In this document: in pieces, positions 1 through 5,448 of the stretch
How the letters are laid out: every line of letters begins with the position of its first letter
Position numbering within the stretch: position 1 is the stretch's first letter
Origin: Streptococcus mitis
GTDB taxonomy: Bacteria > Bacillota > Bacilli > Lactobacillales > Streptococcaceae
Assembly (NCBI GenBank): GCA_001914195.1
Contig: MKYF01000021.1
Coordinates: forward strand, 1 to 18,727
Direction of reading: 5' to 3'
DNA length: 18,727 nucleotides
Notes under the pieces: model-generated
What the model was told of the DNA's origin: nothing
The model's input: only the letters and a program-made list of their open reading frames with translations
The model's database searches: none
Position numbers and translations under genes: made by a program

Positions 1-1085
1 TGACCAATCAGGTCTGCCAAATCTTTCTTGGCTTCTTCGATTTGACGAGCTGATGCTGGTTTGACAGGATAAATGACCTGAGTTGTCAGCATTTTCCCCG
101 TCGCATCCACGACAGCCAGCTTGGCACCTGTACGAAAGGCTGGGTCAAATCCAAGAACCACGCGCCCTTTCAGCGGAGCAACTAAGAGGAGATTGCGCAG
201 GTTGTCAGAAAAGAGTTGGATAGCTCCTTCTTCTGCTTTCTCAGTTAATTCTGTCCGAATACGACGCTCGATAGCAGGCAAAACTTTTTTCTTAACTGAC
301 TGTTGAATAACTTCATCAATATAGGTATTTTTTAACTTGAAACGAGCAGCAAAGAAGGCAAGAATTCGATCCGTCGCATGTTCAAAACCGACCTTCAAGA
401 CACCTAGCTTCTCCCCACGATTGAGGGCTAGTGTACGATAACCTTGCATATTTCCAACTGTCTCTGAAAAATCATAATAAATCTGAAAAACCTGCTTTTC
501 ATCAAGGCTTTCATCCTTGATTTGAGAAGTGAGTTTAGAGTGTCTTTGCACCTCCTGATAAGTCATGGAACGCAAGGCCACATCTTCCGATAAGGCTTCA
601 ACCAAGATATCAACTGCACCAGCCAAAGCTTCCTTACCAGTCACAAATCCTTCACAGACAAACTTTTCAGCTTCTTTCTCTAAGTCCGCTACATTCTGTA
701 AAATCAAGCGAGCAAGCGGAAAGAGCCCTGCTTCACGGGCAATAGTTGCCTTGGTTCGACGTTTTTCCTTATATGGAAGATAGAGTTCTTCTACGTCTGC
801 TAATTTTTCGGCAGCTAAGATAGCTTCCTCCAATTCCTTGGTCAACTTGCCTTGCTCTTGAATCTTAGCTAAAACAGCTTCCTTGCGGTCATTGAGATTC
901 GTCAGACTTTTATCCAAGTCGATAATGGCCTTAATCGCCACCTCATCCAAACTACTAGTCAGGTCCTTTCGATAACGCGCGATAAAGGGAATAGTCGCCC
1001 CGTCAGCTGTCAAACTTAGAACGGTATCAATTTGCTCTAACGTCACTCCCAAATCCTGGGAGATTTTTTCATATTTTTTATCCAT
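1..1085 (-). CDS. tex: Tex family RNA-binding transcription accessory protein (5' part, cut by window edge)
   Basis: The frame is open from ATG at 1085 to the window edge, about 361 codons, roughly the N-terminal half of a family that is usually just over 700 aa. The start reads MDKKYEKISQDLGV. Next comes the Tex N-terminal motif ATIPFIARYRKD near residues 31-42, a lysine-rich helical region, and LYLPYKEKRRTKATIA. At the window edge is the YqgF/RNase H-like domain, with GFDPAFRTGAKLAVVDATGK. The S1 RNA-binding domain would lie outside the window. Tex proteins are cytoplasmic nucleic-acid binding proteins linked to transcription; the exact role in streptococci is not shown here. There is no Shine-Dalgarno sequence before the ATG, and a TGGTATAAT extended -10 ends 6 nt before it, so the mRNA is probably leaderless. 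Confidence 0.93.
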   Translation of the reverse strand, partial: MDKKYEKISQDLGVTLEQIDTVLSLTADGATIPFIARYRKDLTSSLDEVAIKAIIDLDKSLTNLNDRKEAVLAKIQEQGKLTKELEEAILAAEKLADVEELYLPYKEKRRTKATIAREAGLFPLARLILQNVADLEKEAEKFVCEGFVTGKEALAGAVDILVEALSEDVALRSMTYQEVQRHSKLTSQIKDESLDEKQVFQIYYDFSETVGNMQGYRTLALNRGEKLGVLKVGFEHATDRILAFFAARFKLKNTYIDEVIQQSVKKKVLPAIERRIRTELTEKAEEGAIQLFSDNLRNLLLVAPLKGRVVLGFDPAFRTGAKLAVVDATGKMLTTQVIYPVKPASARQIEEAKKDLADLIG

Positions 1086-1102
1086 AAAACTATTATACCA
1101 CA
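1086..1102 (-). promoter_or_regulatory. Extended -10 promoter of tex, implying a leaderless mRNA
   Basis: On the minus strand TGG plus TATAAT (-10 at 1092-1097) is followed by only six bases, AGTTTT, before the ATG. The usual start point, about 7 nt after the -10, would be the A of the start codon. I see no convincing -35 at 17 bp, which fits an extended -10 promoter. No GGAGG-like sequence precedes the ATG. Confidence 0.6.
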
Positions 1103-1365
1103 AGCTAAACGTTTCAAATTAGCTCTTACAATTTTAAAACATAAGTTGGGAAATAAATTTACTTCATTTCAATATTCTATTCATTGAGAAGGTTGCAATT
1201 TAATTCTAATAGTTTACAAAAGGATTAGTGATTAATTTTACTGTTTTTATTTTTGACAATAATGCGCCACTATTCTCCCTCTCTATTCTTCAAGAAAACG
1301 CTTTTTTGAACAATAGGATTGTAATTTCTGTTTCTAATCGTTTAAAATGCATGTTTTGGAGAAAT

Positions 1366-1393
1366 AAAAAAAACCGCAAGCCTGAGCCTGCGG
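1366..1393 (-). terminator. Second intrinsic terminator downstream of the structured RNA
   Basis: On the minus strand CCGCA (1393-1389), a 10-nt loop and TGCGG (1378-1374) are followed by a run of T residues at 1373-1366. It lies about 30 nt after the first terminator and would catch read-through before tex. Confidence 0.7.
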
Positions 1394-1423
1394 TGGGGAT
1401 AATCTTTTTTGAAATTTTTAAAC

Positions 1424-1446
1424 AAAAAAAGGAGCATTTAAGCTCC
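1424..1446 (-). terminator. Intrinsic terminator of the structured RNA
   Basis: On the minus strand GGAGC (1446-1442), a 6-nt loop and GCTCC (1435-1431) are followed by seven T residues (1430-1424). The plus strand lacks a T-run, so the orientation is minus. Confidence 0.8.
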
Positions 1447-1549
1447 CTCCTTTGAAATAACGGACACTTGGCTGGTCGGTGTACCCAGCATCTCAGATAC
1501 CTTTTTCAAGGTGCGGCAGGAACCTTTCTGCCCTCAAATGTCTTTCGTT
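1424..1549 (-). ncRNA. Structured small RNA, family not identified
   Basis: This is a predicted transcript of about 126 nt with its own promoter and terminator and no coding capacity. Read on the minus strand, a closing stem joins GACATTTG (1542-1535) to CAAGTGTC (1470-1463), extended by AACG/CGTT. Inside are three hairpins: GGCAG/CTGCC (1532-1528 with 1519-1515), ACCTT-GAAA-AAGGT (1512-1499, a perfect GNRA loop) and GCTGG/CCAGC (1489-1485 with 1475-1471). This gives a four-way junction. A Shine-Dalgarno-like GGAGG then leads into the terminator stem. It does not match the SRP, 6S, tmRNA, RNase P, T-box, TPP, FMN, glycine, THF or preQ1 consensus sequences as I know them. It could be a trans-acting sRNA, or a leader whose gene is absent: the next gene on this strand, tex, starts about 340 nt downstream of the terminator with its own promoter. 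Confidence 0.6.
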
Positions 1550-1555
1550 AATGTC

Positions 1556-1584
1556 ATTCTAGCACTATCTACTTTGTTTGTCAA
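1556..1584 (-). promoter_or_regulatory. Strong promoter of the structured RNA
   Basis: On the minus strand there is a perfect -35 TTGACA (1584-1579), a 17-bp spacer and -10 TAGAAT (1561-1556), preceded by TG in the extended -10 position. The predicted start is near 1549. This is the closest match to the sigma-A consensus that I found in the window. Confidence 0.75.
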
Positions 1585-1679
1585 GCTTTCTCAATCTACC
1601 AGACTTAATCAGGATTTATAAAACTCTATTATTCGTTAGATACTCAATTTTAACTTTTCCCTTTTCCTCAAAATAATAG

Positions 1680-1685
1680 TATAAT
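1680..1685 (+). promoter_or_regulatory. Probable -10 of the 43-aa protein/permease operon
   Basis: TATAAT at 1680-1685 lies 30 nt upstream of the 43-aa gene. No good -35 is visible at 16-18 bp, so the assignment is tentative. Confidence 0.4.
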
Positions 1686-1715
1686 AGAGGTAGAATTTAG
1701 AATCGAGGTACACCT

Positions 1716-1847
1716 ATGGCTGTAAAATTTACAAAACGAGACGACTTGGACAAGATGTTTGAAGAGTTTGCTAAACTCCCAGATTTGAAACAAGTCACTT
1801 TCCCTGATGACAAAGAGAAAAAAGCCAAAGCAGAAAAGAAAAACTAG
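1716..1847 (+). CDS. 43-aa conserved small charged protein
   Basis: ATG at 1716 is preceded by GAGGT with good spacing, and the frame runs 43 codons to TAG at 1845-1847. The protein starts MAVKFTKRDDLDKMFEEFAK, contains LPDLKQVTFPDD and ends in a lysine-rich tail (KEKKAKAEKKN). It is soluble, with no signal peptide or membrane segment, and probably has one amphipathic helix (about residues 7-20). It resembles a short protein I recall from mitis-group streptococci (SPJ_0845-like); that recall was not checked. Function unknown. The stop codon is followed at once by the permease ATG, so the two are likely co-transcribed and the permease may depend on translational coupling. It is too short for most gene callers, but the start signal and reading frame look genuine. 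Confidence 0.75.
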   Translation: MAVKFTKRDDLDKMFEEFAKLPDLKQVTFPDDKEKKAKAEKKN

Positions 1848-2753
1848 ATGACTGCTTTCCAACAACTCCCATCTAGTGTGCTTCAGACTGGAGCTATTTT
1901 CCTCTCCATTATCATTGAAGCCCTCCCTTTCGTGCTGATAGGAAGTATTGTTTCAGGACTGATTGAGGTTTATATCACACCTGACAAGGTTTATCATTTT
2001 CTCCCTCGAAATCGTTGGGGGAGAATCTTTTTTGGCACCTTTGTCGGGATTCTTTTTCCCTCTTGTGAATGTGGAATCGTCCCCATTATCAATCGTTTTC
2101 TGGAAAAAAAGGTGCCCAGTTACACAGCCGTTCCCTTTCTTGTAACAGCACCTGTTATCAATCCTATTGTCCTCTTTGCGACCTATTCTGCCTTTGGCAA
2201 TTCCTTCCATGTCGCTCTGTTACGTGCTCTGGGTTCCATTGTTGTGGCTGTGATACTTGGGATTTTTCTAGGATTTTTCTGGCAAGAACCGATTCAAAAA
2301 GAAAATCGGTTGGCCTGTCATGAGCACAATTTTTCTCACTTGACCCCTGCAAAAAAAGTTTTTCAGGTCTTTGTGCAAGCCATTGATGAATTTTTTGATA
2401 CGGGACGTTATTTGGTATTCGGCTGTCTCTTTGCCTCTGTTATACAGGTCTATGTTCCGACACGGATTCTGACCTCTATCAGTGCGACCCCTCTTTTTGC
2501 CATCCTGCTCTTGATGCTGTTGGCCTTTCTTCTTTCGCTCTGTAGTGAGGCAGATGCTTTTATCGGGGCTTCTCTTCTCTCAAGTTTCGGATTGGCACCA
2601 GTTATGGCCTTTCTGGTGATTGGCCCAATGCTGGATATCAAAAATATTCTCATGATGAAAAATTACTTGAAAGCACGATTTATCAGTCACTTCATTATGA
2701 TTGTGACTCTTGTCGTCTTAGTGTATTCTCTCTTGATTGGAGTCATCCTATGA
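1848..2753 (+). CDS. Permease of the DUF318 / PF03773 (YcgR, ArsP-like) family
   Basis: A 301-aa integral membrane protein, about eight hydrophobic segments in two halves. The first half carries the family motif FPSCECGIVP (residues 70-79; C73, C75) followed by APVINPIVLF. The second half has the matching FLLSLCSEADAFIGASLL (C232). Between them, around residues 157-164, is a hydrophilic loop CHEHNFSH with one Cys and three His that could bind metal. Members include B. subtilis YcgR and the organoarsenical exporter ArsP; the substrate here is unknown. The ATG at 1848 directly follows the upstream TAG and has no clear Shine-Dalgarno sequence, suggesting coupling. Its stop overlaps the next start as ATGA, the usual arrangement for this permease and its TIGR03943 partner. 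Confidence 0.85.
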   Translation: MTAFQQLPSSVLQTGAIFLSIIIEALPFVLIGSIVSGLIEVYITPDKVYHFLPRNRWGRIFFGTFVGILFPSCECGIVPIINRFLEKKVPSYTAVPFLVTAPVINPIVLFATYSAFGNSFHVALLRALGSIVVAVILGIFLGFFWQEPIQKENRLACHEHNFSHLTPAKKVFQVFVQAIDEFFDTGRYLVFGCLFASVIQVYVPTRILTSISATPLFAILLLMLLAFLLSLCSEADAFIGASLLSSFGLAPVMAFLVIGPMLDIKNILMMKNYLKARFISHFIMIVTLVVLVYSLLIGVIL

Positions 2754-3565
2754 TTCGATTTTTAGTTTTAGCTGGCTATTTTGAACTGACTATTTATCTC
2801 CATCTGTCGGGTAAATTAAACCAGTACATCAACATGCACTATTCCTATTTGGCCTATATTTCCATGGTGCTTTCCTTTATCTTGGCTATTGTTCAGCTGT
2901 ATATCTGGATGAAGAAAGTTAAAACCCATAGTCATCTGAACAGCCGATTAGCGAAGGTTACTAGTGTTGCTCTTCTGGCTATTCCTATTATCGTCGGTTT
3001 AACTTTTCCAACTGTTAGCTTGGATTCTCAGACCGTTTCAGCCAAAGGCTATCATTTCCCCTTATCGGAAGGCACGGATCAAGCCATTCAGACCAGTGAA
3101 GGGACGACAAGCCAATATTTGAAACCAGATACCAGTTCTTATTTTTCAAAATCAGCCTATGAAAAGGAAATGCGAACTGCGGCGGATAAATACTTGTCCC
3201 AAGATAGTATTCAGATCACTAATGAAAACTATATGGAAGTCATGGAGGCTATCTACGACTATCCAGATGAGTTTGAGGGTAAGACAGTCCAGTTCACAGG
3301 CTTTGTCTATAACGATCCCAGTCATGCCAATAGCCAATTTCTGTTCCGCTTCGGCATTATTCACTGTATCGCAGATTCAGGTGTCTATGGATTGTTGACC
3401 AAGGGAAATACCCGGCAGTATGAGAACAACACCTGGATAACAGCCAAAGGAAAACTAGTCAATCACTACCATAAAGAACTCAAACAAAACCTCCCAACCT
3501 TGGAAATCAACAGCTTTACCAAAGTCGATAAACCAGAAAATCCCTATGTGTATCGAGTGTTTTAA
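2750..3565 (+). CDS. TIGR03943 / DUF1980 family putative permease partner subunit (YcgQ-like)
   Basis: A 271-aa protein overlapping the upstream permease by 4 bases (ATGA). The N-terminal third has three hydrophobic segments (about residues 2-20, 35-54, 70-90). The rest is a soluble, probably extracytoplasmic domain. It contains the family signature around GKTVQFTGFVYND and LFRFGIIHCIADSGVYGLL, resembling an OB-like fold with a central Cys (HCIAD). In Bacillus and related Firmicutes this protein is almost always encoded next to a DUF318 permease, and the pair is treated as a two-subunit transporter of unknown substrate. There is no obvious terminator just after the stop, and mobile-element debris begins about 250 bp further on. 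Confidence 0.85.
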   Translation: MIRFLVLAGYFELTIYLHLSGKLNQYINMHYSYLAYISMVLSFILAIVQLYIWMKKVKTHSHLNSRLAKVTSVALLAIPIIVGLTFPTVSLDSQTVSAKGYHFPLSEGTDQAIQTSEGTTSQYLKPDTSSYFSKSAYEKEMRTAADKYLSQDSIQITNENYMEVMEAIYDYPDEFEGKTVQFTGFVYNDPSHANSQFLFRFGIIHCIADSGVYGLLTKGNTRQYENNTWITAKGKLVNHYHKELKQNLPTLEINSFTKVDKPENPYVYRVF

Positions 3566-3817
3566 AAAGCAAACCAAGTTCATAGAAAACTCTAAGCAGA
3601 CAGAGCCTGATAACTCATGACAGAAAAAGAAGTTTATCTTATAATTAATGAAGATGAACAATACAAATCCGTGGTGTTTAATAGGGGTTTTCCTAGCCTC
3701 TACAAAAAACTGGATGAACAAGAGTCATGAGATAACTCGAATATGCCTTGAGCATGAAAATATCTTACAATTAGCCTCTTGTTCTATTGTTCAAATAGTT
3801 AACAGGAGGTTTTTATA

Positions 3818-3982
3818 ATGGAAGTCATGATTGAAACGTGTTGTGGAATTGATATCCACCAAAAGTCTATCGTTTGTTGTATTCTAGATGATCCACTAGA
3901 TAGCAATAAACCAAAGAAAATTCAGAAGAAATTTGGGACAACTACTGTAGCTCTTCACAATTCCTTAGATTGGGTGGTATAG
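3818..3982 (+). pseudogene. IS110-family (DEDD) transposase, N-terminal fragment
   Basis: A consensus AGGAGG precedes ATG at 3818. The frame runs 54 codons to TAG at 3980. The sequence CCGIDIHQKSIVCCILDDPL carries the GIDxH start typical of DEDD transposases of the IS110/IS116 group, where the Asp is catalytic. Family members are about 330-430 aa, so only the extreme N-terminus survives. Homology ends around the WV codons near 3977, where the terminal repeat of the IS630-type element begins. The stop codon belongs to the inserted DNA. I cannot recognise the remainder of the IS110 element on the far side (after 4841). Confidence 0.75.
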
Positions 3983-4841
3983 TTGCTTAGTTTAAAATAA
4001 GCAGCTTATAATAAAGCTATGGCATTTAGATTACATCAAAGAAGGACACAGCCATGTCGAGGCATCTAAAGTTTTTGATGTTGGCGGCAGAACTCTCTTC
4101 ACGTGGGAAAAGAAAGACGTGAGCAAGGACACTTAGAGCGGAAAAAGCGAGTCGTCAAAAAGTGAAAGATTCTTTTATAGGAATTGAAAGCCTTTGTAGA
4201 GGCTCATCTAGACGCTTTTTTACGGGAAATTGCGGTACATTTTGATTGTGCTGTTCCTTCAGTATGGACAGCTTTAAAGCAAATTCATGTCACTTTAAAA
4301 AAAGACGACTAGCTTTAGGGAACGAGATTCTGAGAAAGTCACTGAGTTTCTTGATATTTTGAATAATCTAAAGATTTACCAGTCGTATATATTGACGAAA
4401 CGGGAATCGACCGCTACCTCTATCGTCCTTATGCACAGGCTCCTGGAGTGGAGAAAGTCTATGAAAAGATTAGCGGACGGCGTTTTGAGCGGACTTCGAT
4501 TGTTGCAGGACAAGTAGATGGAGAGTTTATAGCTCCTATGATTTACAAGGAAAGTATGACGAGCGATTTCTTTGTGGAATGGTTCAAAACGCGGCTCTTT
4601 CCTGCTTTGAAGACACCTCATGTCATTGTTATGGACAATGCTAGTTTTCATCCCAAGAACAGTTTGGATGCACTCTGCATCCAAGATAGACACTTTTTCT
4701 TACCTCTACCAGCTTATTCACCAGATTTGAATCCTATTGAGCAAGCTTGGGCTATCTTGAAAAAGAAAGTGACGGATTTATTAAGGGAAGTTCCAAATAT
4801 TTTCAAATATTTAGAGCGCTTTTTTAAAACTAAATGACTAT
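3979..4841 (+). mobile_element. Degraded IS630-family insertion sequence inserted into an IS110 remnant
   Basis: The 863-bp segment is bounded by imperfect terminal inverted repeats. The left end reads ATAGTTGCTTAGTTTAAAAT (from 3979). The right end, read on the minus strand from 4841, is ATAGTCATTTAGTTTTAAAA. The length fits IS630 elements, and the ends lie at TA-rich sites, as expected for TA-targeting elements. The cargo is one frameshifted transposase. The element interrupts the IS110 transposase start, so it arrived later. Confidence 0.75.
4019..4837 (+). pseudogene. IS630-family transposase, frameshifted
   Basis: The first part (from ATG 4019) encodes DYIKEGHSHVEASKVFDVGG and TLFTWEK, a helix-turn-helix N-terminus, but it runs through several frameshifts and an in-frame stop. 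The middle region, AFVEAHLDAFLREIAVHFDC, is also recognisable out of frame. The catalytic half is intact from about 4390: VVYIDETG (first Asp), VIVMDNASFH (second Asp) and SPDLNPIEQAWA (Glu), the DDE triad of IS630/Tc1-type enzymes, ending at TGA 4835-4837. One missing base in the AATCTAAAGATTTACCAGTC region separates the middle and the catalytic half. An internal ATG at 4448 gives a 129-aa open frame, but it starts after the first catalytic Asp and is not a functional enzyme. Confidence 0.85.
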
Positions 4842-4910
4842 CATACGAGAAATTTGATGATCTTTCTTGACGATAGAAGACTCAGCGACCATCATTTTAG
4901 CGCATATATT

Positions 4911-5017
4911 TATAGTGGATTGAACCTAGAATAGTATACTAATAATTCTAAAACCTGTATAGAAATTAATTTGAATTCACTAATCTTTTTGTTCGTACCC
5001 TATTTCAATTCACTATA
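4911..5017. repeat. RUP-type element (107-bp miniature element)
   Basis: Terminal inverted repeats TATAGTGGATTGAA (4911-4924) and the complement of TTCAATTCACTATA (5004-5017) match at 13 of 14 positions. The span is exactly 107 bp, the published length of the pneumococcal RUP. The internal sequence also matches the RUP pattern as I remember it: CTAGAATAGT near the left end and AAATnnATTTG in the middle. RUPs are thought to be moved in trans by an IS630-type transposase and to target TA. An IS630 remnant ends only 70 bp away. Confidence 0.8.
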
Positions 5018-5038
5018 TAACTCAATTCCATAATAAAA

Positions 5039-5079
5039 CACCTCAAAAGTTAGATTTTCTAGCTCTAACTTTTGAGGTG
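5039..5079 (-). terminator. Terminator of the gfa-glyQ-glyS-DUF896 operon
   Basis: A perfect 15-bp stem (5079-5065 with 5053-5039) is followed on the minus strand by TTTTATTAT. It lies about 70 nt after the DUF896 stop codon. The plus-strand side has no T-run. Confidence 0.8.
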
Positions 5080-5147
5080 CAGCTCATTTATGTATGATAG
5101 TCTTTTGGTATTATTTCATCTATCTTTGTTAAAAGAAAGAATACTTA

Positions 5148-5405
5148 TTATGAATTTGGATCATCGAGACTACGGCCATGTAACCCTTTTTCACGTTGGA
5201 CTTGGCGTAGTTTTTCTGGTGTAACATCGTTTCCTTCTTCGTCCACAATTTTGATCCCTTCGATGTGGTGACGAACAGTGCGACGATAACCTTCGATGTA
5301 CTCCTCACGTAGTTTGGCTTGTTCCACTTTTTCTTCTGGTGTCAAGCCTTCTGTTTTTTTCTTTTTGGCAAGCTCGTTAATACGATCAATTTTTTTAGGA
5401 TCCAT
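5148..5405 (-). CDS. DUF896 family protein (YnzC-like)
   Basis: An 85-aa soluble, highly charged protein: MDPKKIDRINELAKKKKTEG, then LTPEEKVEQAKLREEYIEGYR, then KGLHGRSLDDPNS at the C-terminus. The N-terminal helical hairpin (LAKKKK...LTPEEKxEQxxLRxEYI) is the DUF896 signature, known from B. subtilis YnzC, whose function is not established. I chose the ATG at 5405 because AAAGGAGAG lies at good spacing. An upstream in-frame start at 5480 would overlap glyS and lacks a ribosome binding site. It is the last gene of the glycyl-tRNA synthetase operon, 43 nt after the glyS stop and followed by a strong terminator. Confidence 0.88.
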   Translation of the reverse strand: MDPKKIDRINELAKKKKTEGLTPEEKVEQAKLREEYIEGYRRTVRHHIEGIKIVDEEGNDVTPEKLRQVQREKGLHGRSLDDPNS

Positions 5406-5448
5406 GTTTCTCTCCTTTATGATAAGATTTATTCCGTTTAACAGATTT

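Noticed and set aside
1085..1130. A cre-like sequence (TGAAACGTTTAGCT) upstream of tex
   Set aside because: It is one base short of the cre spacing on the left half, so the symmetry is broken.
1228..1455. A 75-aa plus-strand frame
   Set aside because: It runs antisense through both terminators of the structured RNA, has an AT-biased composition and lacks a start signal.
1424..1549. The structured RNA as a riboswitch controlling tex
   Set aside because: Two intact terminators and about 340 nt separate it from tex, which has its own promoter at the start codon. A cis role is less likely than a free RNA.
3617..3730. A 37-codon plus-strand frame (MTEKEVYLIINEDEQYKS...) flanked by 8-bp direct repeats GATAACTC (3609-3616 and 3731-3738)
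   Set aside because: There is no ribosome binding site. An 8-mer repeated within about 120 bp is expected many times by chance in a window this size. The inverted pair at the ends is offset and does not make clean termini.
4448..4837. A 129-aa open frame that could be called a gene
   Set aside because: It is only the C-terminal half of the frameshifted IS630 transposase. The first catalytic Asp lies upstream of this ATG and no start signal is present.
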